DNA of 64,000 nt, from NCBI GenBank assembly GCA_002964805.2, contig PUDQ02000057.1, positions 744,001 to 808,000 of the forward strand, written 5' to 3'. Within the stretch, counting starts at the first letter, position 1. Each line of letters opens with the position of its first letter. This document shows positions 43,101 to 54,400 of the stretch, one piece after another. The notes beneath the pieces were generated by a model, which saw only the letters and a program-made list of their open reading frames with translations, was not told the origin of the DNA and ran no database searches. The position numbers and the translations under genes were made by a program. This DNA comes from Trametes villosa (Eukaryota; Basidiomycota; Agaricomycetes; Polyporales; Polyporaceae).

Positions 43101-45161
43101 TCGGTGTCCGCCGCACACCAACTTGTCGCCTCCGTGGAGGTCCACGCTCAGCTCGCGGCGCTCTCACAGAGTTCGCCCGCGACCACGTCCCTTCAGACTG
43201 CGTTAGCATAGCCGCACCAGGAAAGGAGGAGGTCGCGTACGCATGACATCATGGACGAGTGTTAACTGACAGACACGATCGTTCGCGGGCTACAGCGTGG
43301 GAGCGCGTCGCACGCACCTCGTACCTCGCTGCCCTCCCTGCTGCAGTCCCACTGCCGCAAGGGGAGCCCCGAGGGCCTCCCAGGGCCCGGCAAATAAACC
43401 TCCGTGCTCGGCGGCGAGATATTCCCGCATTTAGCACAGGGGGCGAACAACGTCAAGGAGAGCGGGCTTCGATGCTTTGATCGCCGCGGCCTTCCCCGCA
43501 TGGGCTACATGACACGGCGCACGCCTCGTCGAGGGCTTCGGCGGGCTCCTGCTGCACTTCTACGCGAAGAGCTGTCGTCTTTGCGCCGGGTGCTGGCATG
43601 GCGATGTGGAGGGGGAAGAATGCGCCGACAGCACCGGTGATTCTTTTGAAGAAAGCGCGATCGCGAGCCGTTCTTCGACTGCGAGCTGTGGCCCTGGCGA
43701 GTGCGCATCGGGGAGGCGTCGTGTTCTTGACATTCACGCCGCTTCTGTGTCCCCCGTATTTCCGTGTCGGACAGCGCGTGACAGTCGCGTACACCAAGCT
43801 GCGCCGGAAAGGGGAAAGGGTATGTCGCTTTTGTCAGGAAAACATGCGGGGATGCTTCGACTGCAGCCGATGGCAGGAGTTAGCCTGATCATAGAAGTAC
43901 GAGGAGCCCAGAAGCGTAGGCGCACCATCTATATTCGTTTCCCGCGGCTGCACGGCTCCGGACATGCAGCTCACGAGTACGAGGCTGCGAGTAGCCTCCA
44001 TCGGCGGAGGGACTCGTGTCCTAGTCCGCGGGAAGCACGGCGACCAAGACAGTTGTTCGCCACAGGATATTCTGGAGTTCTAACCCCTCGCCCCGACGCA
44101 CAGTCGCCGCGGGAGGCTGTGGGAGAGTCGCTGCACACGCCAACGACTTGCTATAGCACGAGACGCCCATCGAAGAGGCTCGTTGAAAGTCCCCGGTCAA
44201 TTACCACGACAAGCGTACATGAAGGAGAAGAGAATCCGCGCGTGCAGAGGGGTAGGAGAAGTGCAACTCACGTACAGCGGAGGCAAAGCACGAGAGTCGA
44301 GACGTCGAAGGCCGGCACAGGAACGTGGAGGCTGGCTGCGGCCTGCAAGCGCTCGGTAGATCTGTTTGTCCGCGAAGCGTCAGTGCTAGCGCCAGGACCC
44401 TGACAGGCTGAATGACACTGACGCCCTGCGATATATGGAAGTTCCCAACCGCATGTGCACTTTAGAAGGCCGTCAGTGTGGTCGTCGTCCGCGCGGTCGC
44501 GCACGCATGCTACGAGCAGAAGCCTGTTGCCAATGTGCGGCCACAAGTTTGACGCGGTTCGTCAAATTCGCAGCGCTGCGGGCCTGCGGGACGGTCGTCG
44601 GACGCTTCGCGCGCGCTGGTTGCAACATCGATTCGACAGGGCCGAAGCGCGGGTAGCGCGGCAGTACGACCCTGCGGGAAATGGGTCGGAACGGTGACAT
44701 GAGAAAGGCCGGCCGGTGGCGTCGCTCTCGAAGCTCAGGGCCTTCAAAAGCGACATTGAGTAATAAACGACGCGTGCAGAGCGGACATGAAGCACAGTAT
44801 AGTACGTACCTCGTCTTCGCGCGCACGCTGCACAGAGGCGTAGTAGCGCTGCGCTGTCAGCGCCGGCAACTCGACGACAGGCCGGAGCGACGAGCGACGA
44901 CGGGGAAGCTCCGAGTCGCAGGTCGCCAGGGCGGCGTTGCGAGGGGCCGCTTCCGTACGCGGTACGCGCGAGGGCGCGCGAACCTTCGTGCCTTCATTTT
45001 GTCGCTAAGCGACGTCCAGATTTTGACGGCTGTCACGGACAGCGTTCTGCGCAGATTGAGTGAGGTGGTGGGTCTTGGCGTGCGCGGGCGTATCCGGGGA
45101 CGTGTGTGGTGTGCGGCATGACATAACGTCTGTCTTCGCAGGATTGTGGCGGGGAGGACTG

Positions 45162-45201
45162 TTAGGATTGAGGGCTGACAATTATCAGCCCTCAATCCTA
45201 A
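45162..45201. repeat. Perfect 17-bp inverted repeat with 6-nt loop
   Basis: Left arm TTAGGATTGAGGGCTGA (45162-45178), loop CAATTA, right arm TCAGCCCTCAATCCTAA (45185-45201); no mismatch. It stands alone in the gene desert, is less GC-rich than its surroundings and is not followed by a T run. Confidence 0.9.
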
Positions 45202-46756
45202 GTATTCGTCCAGAATGCGAGGGGATCGAAGCGCTTACCTGATAACTCGACATACCAGGCGTGCTATAGGAGCACAACCAGTTCGGACGCACGTCAATTC
45301 CGACTTTTCAGGCCAGGGGTATTTTTGAGTATTGATGGACTGGCCAGGCGGAATGTCCAAAACGACGTTCACACCTGTGGAAAGCCGTGAGTATAATCGG
45401 TATCGCAATAAGCGGCCACAAGCACACAACCTGCCATCGAGGGACGCCGTGCAGTTCGAGAGCGCCCTAGGCACCCATCCATGCAAGAGAACTTCCCAAC
45501 GCTCCAGGACACAGCCAACGTCGCAACCGTCCAGGGGCTGACAGATCACGACAAGGCCCGCCTCGCCCGGAGCTGAGCGAGGACTCAGGCGTGCTGCGAT
45601 CTAGCCAGGGGTATAATAAGCGCATAGTAGCACAAACATCTAGTTCGGCAGCCTGATCTGCACAACGGGCCAGCCAATGTCCCCGATGCTCATACACTGT
45701 CGCTGTCCAACTGCCAGGCCACAGCTCCGTGCTTCCCGGTGCACGCAGCCCGCACCCGGCGCACGCTTGGCGACATCCCGACCACGTCGCTCTTCCGCGG
45801 GAGTCGCACCGACATGTGCGCAACTGTCGCGGAGCGACGTCTCGCACTCGCACTCGCACCGCGGTTGCTGCTGCTGCTGCGGGAGCGACGCAGTCGCCGG
45901 CGAGACGTGCCACGGGCGCCCGGCGCGCGGTGTATTTGTAGGTCCAGCGCGCCTCGCGCGCGCCAAGATGCCAAATATCCGGATGCATTCGTCGCCCCTC
46001 CCCGCAGGCGCCTGCGGCCGCGGAGCGCGCCGCCTGCGCATGCGGCGAACTTGTGACTGGCAGACGCCGACTGTCATTGTTCAGACGTTCAAGGGCCAAC
46101 GATCGAGGTCCCCGCAGTGGGATATCGCGTCCCATCCTGGTGGGATTCGGACTCCGGACGGGGGAGGGGGGAGGGGGCTGTACGCACCGTACCTGGCGCT
46201 AGCGTGTGAGGAGCCCGACGACGTGCATCGGGATATCTGGATGTCCACTTCGACGTCGACTCCGGGCGGTGCCACGCAGGCGACAGAAGGTGGTGTACGT
46301 GCCGCCGGAATGGGCTGCGCCTTGCGATCGTGTACCTGGATACGACAGGGCTGCACTGGGCGGTGGGACTCACGCTGACCGTTGGCGGGAGCTTGGAAGC
46401 CCGGGGTGCGGAGGACGCGCTGGCGCCCAGGCGTGCGACCGTCTGGATATCTGGATATCGGGGACGCAATGCATAAGTACGAAGACGCGGATGGTTCGCG
46501 CGCGGGGGACCACGATCGAATGGAAGCGTGCCAGGACGCCCTGCACCGGACTGCATTCGCGTATACGTATGCGACCCTCTCACAGCCGCCGTACGCCCGC
46601 GCAGAAGCAAGTGCGCATCTCGTTATAGGCACTTGACACGCGCGTAGTACGTCCGCAAACACGCTGTGCGAGCCGTGCGAGCGCGAGCGAGACGGCGTAC
46701 GGCATACCGTGTGCGCGCACCACATGCCCTGAGCACGGTCGGAGCACGATCCGCAC

Positions 46757-46780
46757 AGGTGCTGGTGCTGGTGCTGGTGC
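46757..46780. repeat. GGTGCT simple repeat
   Basis: About four tandem GGTGCT units within the desert. Confidence 0.8.
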
Positions 46781-47867
46781 GTCGGCGTGGGCCCCGCGAC
46801 ATCAATCACCGCGCCTGAAGATGATCCGCGCCCTGCTCCCTTCTCCGCCCGTCGCGAACAGCGCCGATCCAGGGCATATTGCCCGAGGGCTATAAGACCG
46901 CATCGGGGCAGCGCGAGACCGAGACGCAGGGCAGTGGCACTTGCCACCTGCATCGCGAGCGGCATCACAATAAGTCCTACGCCAGTGCGCACCCGGCGCT
47001 CCCTCGGATGGCAAGGAGGCTCGGATTTGGTTCCGCGACGCGTCCGATTCCGATGGCGATCTGCAGCTGAATCACGCACCTGCTGCCTCAGGCAGTGACT
47101 CCGGGCTATGCGCGACGCATCAGCCGGGATCGTCCTCCGCCCCCGTGTGGGCGCGCGGCTGGCCACGTCCGATGGCGGACGGGCGAATCGTCTGCATCGG
47201 TAAGCCCCGATGTGGCCGATTTCAATATTGCGGCGCAACGTACCGGAGGTGGGCGCAACGGCGGGGTTTTCCCGAGTGTCCTGACGAGGAGACGCCGCCG
47301 TGGGGGCCTTGCGAACTGCTATACAGTCACCGGGGTGTGGTTGTGGCAGACTCCAGCGAGAGGGAAGCGCTAGGCGAGAGAGTACGTCGGGTGTGCATTG
47401 CAAGACGCGATCCCGGAGGAATACGATCGATCGATGGCAGTAGCAGCTCCGAAGGTAGAACCCGAGAAGTCCAAGTACACAGAAACGTCCCGCGAACGTA
47501 CTACAAATGCAGACGAAGACGCAGAGACATCCGCCAGACGCGCCGAAGCGTCCTCGAGGTGTACGCGACGCGTCGAAGGACGAAGAAGCCACGCAATCCA
47601 GCAGCTCCGTCGCGAGTCGCCCAGCGCCATCCTCGCCGCTCGATGCAGCCACCCGCATCGATCGGGACGGTCGAGCGTGGATGCATGCGTGCGAGCGAGC
47701 AGCTCCGGCTCCGCTCGCACTTCGCACCTCGCAGCAGCCCTGGCGGCGGGGAATCCGCCTCGGGCTCGGCAGCGGAGTTCGACGCGCGCGTGCACGCAGC
47801 AGCACGCGGCGGATTCTCCGCGAGCCCCTCCCGCCCAGTCTTCTGCGTTGCCCCTTCCGAGCCCCCG

Positions 47868-47892
47868 GCCCGCCCGCCCGCCCGCCCGCCCG
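47868..47892. repeat. CCCG microsatellite
   Basis: Six or so tandem CCCG units. On the opposite strand it reads GGGC, so it lengthens open frames on both strands nearby. Confidence 0.85.
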
Positions 47893-48718
47893 GCTCGCAG
47901 GCCCGGATGCGCGCACCCTCCAACTGGCCGGCGGCCACAACGCCAGTCAGGATCAGTGCTGCATGTGGCTCGCTCGGATGCGCAGAACGAGTCCGGCGCC
48001 GCTGGAGGTGTTCCATGACACGCACCTGGGCATGACACTGGTGACAGGGCGCGTGTTCCCGAACCGGAACGCGCGCCGCAGGAGGGAGGACGCGCTGCCA
48101 TATCAGGCACGGGAGGCCTGCAGATTCGCCCGCGCGGCCCTGAGCGAATCAACGAAGAAGCCCGCGCGCGGCAGCTGCGTCCTCGACCCTGCACGCGGCC
48201 GCTGGCGCGCAGGCGGAAGCCCGTCTGCACTAGAATTGCTATTTTTTGCTTCCAAAGCGATGCGTGCAACGAGTGACTAGTGACTAGGCGCGGCCGGAAG
48301 GGGGAAGGCACCGGGCGACGCCGGCGCGCGCGGGTGAGAACCTGAGGGGAACTGTCAGACAGAGGCGGGCGCGCGGACACTGCAGCTGGACAGATCAGAG
48401 ATGGATACAGGGCGCGTGCATTGTTTCGTACCACAAGCTGGGTCCAAATTTGTCGCTGTCAACCGCATTTGGATGCGTATTGCGTCGTCGTCGAGTGGGA
48501 TGCGTGGCGACGATGCGCGTCCCGCGCCCGGGACGCAGGATTCTTGCTGTCGTGATGATGAGTGGGAGTGGGGGCAGGACCCTTGCTGCATCGGGCCCCG
48601 GGATCGGTGCGGACGAAGGCCGTCGACGCGTGCGGCCGGTTCTTCGATCGTGCAAGGTTTCTCCCAGGAAAACGGCGCGGCGCGCCATTGCTGCAGATCA
48701 GCGCGTGCGGAGGATGAC

Positions 48719-48740
48719 GGAGTGAGTGAGTGAGTGAGTT
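48719..48740. repeat. GAGT microsatellite
   Basis: About five tandem GAGT units. Confidence 0.85.
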
Positions 48741-50365
48741 TTATTCAGAGCGAGCACCAGCGGTGGCAACCCAAGCTCAAGTTCGGAGGTCAGTCCCGGA
48801 GGTGCGGGCGGGCTGGTGCATCTGCATCAGCGCGAGGCTAGCGCGTTAATGAACGGGGAGCATGGGTGCAGGCCCGCGACCGGGGTTGTGCGCGCGGAGA
48901 AGCGGTCGGCGCGCCGTGATTCGACGTCGAGGTCGGAGCACGATCATACGTACTAGCGACTCCGAATTCGCTCGATCAGGGAGTGTGCTAGCATGACATG
49001 TCGCGTAGCGGGCCGTGGGCGACACGCCTCGAGGCGGCCGGCAGGAGGAGCAGAAACACGGGCGCGATGGAGAGAAGCATGCGCGCCGTCGAGAACATGC
49101 GAAGCGTCCGCTCGGAGCAGGTGCACTGGCAAATCCCGTCGCGCTGACAGCGGCTACCGCTCGCGGTGATGTAACGATGCCAGGGGCGGCGGGGGCACAT
49201 GGGCCGGAGGTGGGCGACCGAGTGAAGGGCGCGCAGACGGCGCAGTGTCACAGTGCTGTCTCGGTGGTGTCAGGCGCTGCGGGTGTGCATGTTCCGCCGC
49301 GGTGGGCGAGACAGATGGCTGCGGCGGCGGCCTGTGGAAATGAAGACGAGGTGGTCACTGGTCATGATGCGCCCGGGGGCTGGCGGGGGTGGAGAGCCGC
49401 GAGCCAGTGTGACCGCGAAGAAGGACGTAATGTCGCGAGTTTACCGCATCGGGCGGGTTGTGGGCTCACGCGCACCGCGTCGTGACTTGCGACGCGTCGG
49501 AGGAGTCGAAGGCGGGTAACAGCTGCTGTGCGCGCGCTCCGTGTGTGCGTCGAGGACTGAATGGGGCATCATCATCGCGTGGGAGGGGACGGGGACGGGA
49601 GGGGGCAGCCGCCCGATCCGGCGAGAGGCGAGGAGGTTAGCGGACGTGACGTGTGGTTAGCGTCGAGGGGTGCAGCGCAGGGGAAGAAGGGCGACGAATG
49701 GACATGACGCGGAGCCGCGGGGGCGCTGTCGCAGCGGGCGTCGGAGGAGGATGTGCGGGCGAAGGACGGCTGGCAGCTGGCACTGGCCCGGACAGCGGTC
49801 GGAGCTGGAAGCGGGAGGTGCTTCCTGGGGCGGGCGTCTGGGGCTGGCGTCCGTGTGCTCTGGGCAGAAGGCGACGGGGCTTGGGCGGGGAGAGAAGGCA
49901 GAGGATGGCGATGATGGAGCGAAGATACGGACACGTACAGAACGTTATCTGGCATCTGCAGTGCGGACCGGACGGCGCACGCGCTCGACGGTTCGCGCAG
50001 AAGCGGCCGGGTTCGCGTTCGAGTCGGGTGCGGCAAGGGGCGAAGGCGCGTTCGAAGAAGCAGGGGGACTGAATGGGGGCCCGATATGGCAGGCGGGCGG
50101 CGCGGAAGCGGATACGGTTACGTTGGCGTTCACAGCGGCTCGCGAGATCTCCCAGCAGATGAAAGATGCCGGGCCCCTGCGCGGGGATGGCGATGGGAGA
50201 ACTCGACGGTGGACAAGAACCGTCACCGCACAAACCTGTCACTCCTCCCTGCCCAGAGCTTGTTGCGCACCGCCCCGCCCATAACAACGCGTCCCCCGCG
50301 TCTCCTCTGCTATTTCCTCCTCCAAATCCCAGCCTTTTCCGGACGCCTTCCATCCCTCCGTCCTC

Positions 50366-50372
50366 TATATAA
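50366..50372 (+). promoter_or_regulatory. TATA box of the Pro/His-rich gene
   Basis: TATATAA in a pyrimidine-rich promoter, about 110 bp before the ATG at 50481. Confidence 0.55.
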
Positions 50373-50480
50373 CCCCTCCCTCCGCCCCTCCTGGCCCCTT
50401 CCCACTCCCCACCCGCCGCCCGCGTGTTTCGCCGGCCGTTCCCACTCCTGCCCTGATCACCCCCTCCCCTGACGCCCTCC

Positions 50481-51473
50481 ATGTCCGTCACAACCACCTA
50501 CCACCTCCGCCCGGTCTCGGCCATGACGCGCTCCGACTCCCCGACCACCTCCTCGTCCACCACCAGCGACCGCAGCCCGCCCCCGCACAGCGCCCATCAC
50601 AGCCACCGCGACGGCAAGGCCTTCCTGCCCTCAGCCACCGCCAGCTTCTCGCCCATTCCCACCTCCGCCCGCCCCCGCCGCCCGCTCTCGCCGACGTCCC
50701 TGCGAGGTCAGTTTCACGTGATACCCGCGTATTCCGAATCCCAGTCCGCTAACGCGCGCGCCCGCTGCCCAGACGTCGACCCGCCCCTCGACCCCGAGCG
50801 CGCCTTCGCCGCCCGCGGCAAGTTCCCCGCGCCGCCGACCGGGCACGAACTCATGGCGCTCTTCCCGCCCGCGCCCCCGCCCATGCGTCCCGGCCCGACG
50901 AGCGGCTACTTCCAGCGCGAGGAGCGCAAGTTCTTCGCCCAAGCCGGCAAGGAAATCGTGCGCGTGCGCATCGAGATCGACACGCCCACGGGCACCGCGG
51001 CGCCCCTCCCGCCCCCTGGCGTCGCGACGTCCCCGACGCACGCGCTCCCGAACCCGCATGCTGCACACCGGCACCCGCATGCGCACCCGCATCCCCACCC
51101 GCACCCGCACGCACATAGGCACGACCGCCAGCCGTCTGGCCCGTCTCCGTCGCTTCCCCCTCCGCCGGGACCATCTCCGCCGCACTCGACGTCGCCGCGC
51201 ACGCACCTGCCGCCTGGCCCGGCGTTCCCTCCGCCGCCCCAGCAGGGCCCTCCGACCCTGGGCGGACCTGGCGCTCCCCCGCACCCCGGATACCCCGTCC
51301 ACTCTCCTCCCTCCGTGTCCATGCGGCCACCGGAGCCTGAGCGGAGGGGAGTTGGGGGCGGTGCAGGCGAGGCTATGGTCGTCGAGGACGACGATGACTC
51401 GTGGAGGCATCCGACGCCGCACAACGCACGTCGGCGCGCGGGCAAGCACACCCGGCGGGTGATCGTGAAATAG
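50481..51473 (+). CDS. Pro/His-rich protein of unknown function
   Basis: The only convincing gene in the 36.4-56.6 kb desert. A 66-nt intron at about 50707-50772 (GTCAGT...CCCAG) joins TSLR to DVDPPLDPERAF. The start MSVTTTYHLRPVSAM lies just after a pyrimidine-rich TATA promoter. The one compact, ordered-looking block is GHELMALFPPAPPP, then TSGYFQREERKFFAQAGKEIVRVRIEID; the rest is low complexity, Pro/Ser/Thr-rich at the N-terminus and Pro/Gly/His-rich afterwards. A run of alternating His-Pro and His-Ala dipeptides lies at about 51059-51125. An acidic VVEDDDDSW motif and a basic tail (NARRRAGKHTRRVIVK) end the protein. About 308 aa if spliced. Function not known. Confidence 0.65.
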   Translation: MSVTTTYHLRPVSAMTRSDSPTTSSSTTSDRSPPPHSAHHSHRDGKAFLPSATASFSPIPTSARPRRPLSPTSLRGQFHVIPAYSESQSANARARCPDVDPPLDPERAFAARGKFPAPPTGHELMALFPPAPPPMRPGPTSGYFQREERKFFAQAGKEIVRVRIEIDTPTGTAAPLPPPGVATSPTHALPNPHAAHRHPHAHPHPHPHPHAHRHDRQPSGPSPSLPPPPGPSPPHSTSPRTHLPPGPAFPPPPQQGPPTLGGPGAPPHPGYPVHSPPSVSMRPPEPERRGVGGGAGEAMVVEDDDDSWRHPTPHNARRRAGKHTRRVIVK

Positions 51474-54400
51474 GCCCAAACGAGTCGAAGCGCTTGGTCC
51501 TCTGCGCTGAAGAGGAGACTGTACAGCCGGACGCGGACGACGCGGCGGGAGGGCATGCACGGACGCGGGCGCATGCGCGGACCCAGGCTTGGTATTGTCT
51601 ATACAGCAAAACCCGTCTCCCGCCTGCTGCGCGTCGGCGGCGTCGACAACTTCACTTTGCGCGCTCTTCCCTCCCCACACTTCCCTCGATCCCCCACTAC
51701 CGCCTCATCCCCGCATATCGCCTATCGCCCCTACCTGCCCGCCCGCCACGCACAGCGTCACGGCTTGCCGCTGGGGCTTCGGGCAGCTTCGACCCATAAG
51801 CCACAGCGAAGCCCGAAGCCCGGCGGCTCGCAGCGGACACCCGGGCTTCTCTGACCCCTTCGGACACGCGACGATCATGAATTCACGAGCCTCGAGCCCG
51901 CGCGCCGGGCGAGGAAGACTTCTTGGAATGGGAGGCGGACGGAAGGGGGCGCGGGGTGGAATACGTCGACCGTCGCTGCTGCTGAGTACCGAGTTCTACT
52001 AGATGCGCTGTAGCATATGCTCTTGTCAATTGTACGTACGTATGCTGTGTTCTCGTGAGATATCCCCCTAGCTATAGCTGTGAACGCAATATACCTCATG
52101 CTGTGAATGATCAACATCTCAGTGCTGTTCCGAGATATGCGACTTGCGAGAGTGGGCATCATCAGCGCGGGGTGTGGGCGATGTCCTATGTCTGGCATTG
52201 TCGAACGCCTGTCCGAGGACGTCCGGCGGGAGTCGGTGGTATGTTTGGCAGATCGAGCAGGAATAGATCGGTTACAGGACGAGATCGGACTTTCTTCTGC
52301 CTGTACCGTTTAGGATGATCTGCACGGTACGTCGGCTCGTAGTGCTTCTGCGGGGCCTAGGATAGCAACAGAAGGTGGCTGTCGCAATGTCCGACCTCGC
52401 TTCGGTCAGAAACCAGATCATCGACGCACGAACGGAGAGACCTGCCAGTCAACTCCGGGTGCCTCACCCTCATTGCTCCTTCTTAGTACACACATCAAAT
52501 AATATACACTGGGAGCCTAAGCCACCCGAGGATCGAGCACGAATGACGCACTACCCACGGCCCACCCACCGTCCGACGTTCGTAGGCGATCTGCAAACCC
52601 TGACCAGAGTGAATAAATAGACCTTAGGAGTTTGCCTTCAGCCTTTCGCGCCCGACCGCGGGCAGCTACGCGACGCGTCACCGTCACCACCCCTGGGGTC
52701 AGCAGATCCCCGCGCGGAGATGCCGCTGCTCACATGCCCGCGATCGCCATTGAGCGGGTGCGGGCGAGCAGGCTCGGAGCGCGCGCGTGTGCGCTCAGCT
52801 GCTCGGGCGCGTGGCCGACCGTGAATACTGAGTGGTGGGAGGACGAGGAGGCGCGCATGATCGACGGGAATGGGAAGAGGGAGGGAAGGGAGTGAATACT
52901 GAATGGCGAGGCTTCTGCGTACCCGGGGTAGGGGCATCGTGACGGGGATGACCTGCGTCACTGAGCTGCGGAGTGGGATCCGGGATCGGACAGTCGCGGT
53001 CGTGCTGGCGACGGGTGTACGGGGTGCACACGCACTGTACTTGGCGCATGTATATTCCGGGGCCAATGTCGGACGTCCGAAGCTGATTCATTTGGCATGG
53101 TCTTTCGGAGTGCGGTGGTGTGGGTGCTGCCGCCGTATGTCCTCTGTGGGCGGAGCGGGCTCGGAGGGGCTTCGCTTCGATGATCCACGGCCGGTGAGAA
53201 CACCCGGTATCCTCATGTTGTCGCTCCGGGAGCCGAGGACTGGGGGGAGGGGAGCGCAGGATGTTCGCGTTTCCTCGGACAAACGTGGAGCGTAGGAACA
53301 CCGAGCCTGCCAGGCAGACAGGGAACGGCCCGCTTGCAGAGGCTGTGGGGGTACCCACCCTAGGTACATTGTTCAAACTCCAATCTGGGCAGACATATGT
53401 TCAAATCAGTGTTGAGCAGCAGCATATGTCCTCAGCCTGAAGGACAGATCTGTCACCCTGCGTTCGCTTGATGCATGCGCGAAGCTCCACTCAAAGTGTA
53501 TGCCAGCGTGTGGATAGATTGCCAGGATCGTCCGTCAGCGCGAGTCGCTTTGTAGTCGAGTTTCCTGAGATGGATGGGGTATCAGGTTGTTGAGCATCGG
53601 CGTCGGGATGTCGGGCGCATCGATGCGACGTCGCGTACGTTCCGCAGGACGATCTCCTCGAAATAGCGCGTCGCGCGTCGCAACGACGGCAGCGATCCCG
53701 CTGGTGTGTACCTTGACCGAGTGTAGCAGAGCCGTACCATCTGCTCCCGGTATCCCCCGTTGCTCATCCTCGACCATCTTCCCGCTAAACTCGAAGTTAG
53801 AACCCCGAACTCGCTCTAACTAGTTTGAACTTTGGACGCACCTCGACGGGCCCGGGGGGTAGCGCGGCCGTCGGCTCCAACCTCACACCTCGCGCTCACG
53901 GACGGCGATACCGTTTCCATCGCGCCTTCCTGCGCAGCGCAGCGCGCGTTCTGATATTCGCTGTTCGCTGCCGCAGAACCAGGGCTCCAGGCGCAACTTG
54001 GACGCTAGTGCGGGGCCCGACCCGGGCGAACGGAGCCTTTGCAGGCGCTCGAACGTGCGTGTCCCTCTCAGAGGCTGAGGCTGCTGGTGCCGCTGCCCCT
54101 GGCCAGCGATGTATCGATGACGGCCGCGGAGTGCGACGAGTCGACGAGAAAGGCCCGCGCGCGCAACCAGCCCTGGCCGGCCCGACCGCCTGCGCTATTG
54201 GCCGATAGGGAGGTGCGCGGGGAAACCTGGCCATTCCGATCCCAGCGCCGCGCGGCGGGCGATAACGCGAGGTGGCAAACGCCGTGCGGGCCTGCAATGT
54301 CGCGGCTCGGACGCTTTGAATCCTGATGCGCGTTTGCCAGCCGCATCGACGACCGTGTGTGTGCGCACGCGCGCGGGAACCTGCCGGGAAAAGGCTCGGA

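Larger units (their letters stand above)
36378..50480. other. 14-kb GC-rich gene desert
   Basis: No convincing protein gene on either strand. Long open frames are frequent in all frames because stop codons are rare at this GC content, but they have Arg/Ala/Ser/Pro composition, overlap each other, and lack motifs (for example 46081-47940 minus, 619 codons). No transposase, reverse transcriptase, LTR pair or terminal inverted repeat was recognised, and there is no AT-rich signature of repeat-induced point mutation. Contents listed separately: a Trp-rich frame at about 36.95-37.14 kb, a perfect hairpin at 45162-45201, simple repeats, and a recurring 9-mer. Confidence 0.55.

Noticed and set aside
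43606..44403. 265-codon plus-strand frame
   Set aside because: No recognisable domain, abrupt composition changes, and several overlapping frames; looks non-coding.
46081..47940. 619-codon open frame on the minus strand
   Set aside because: Arg/Ser/Ala/Pro-rich composition, no motif, overlapping long frames on the other strand, and a CCCG microsatellite that removes stops; best explained by high GC content.
49637..50497. 286-codon minus-strand frame over the promoter of the Pro/His-rich gene
   Set aside because: It lies opposite a pyrimidine-rich TATA promoter, and its Gly/Arg-rich translation is the shadow of that tract.
50631..51680. 349-codon minus-strand frame opposite the Pro/His-rich gene
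   Set aside because: It is the reverse-strand shadow of GC-rich coding DNA (Arg/Gly-rich) with no motif.
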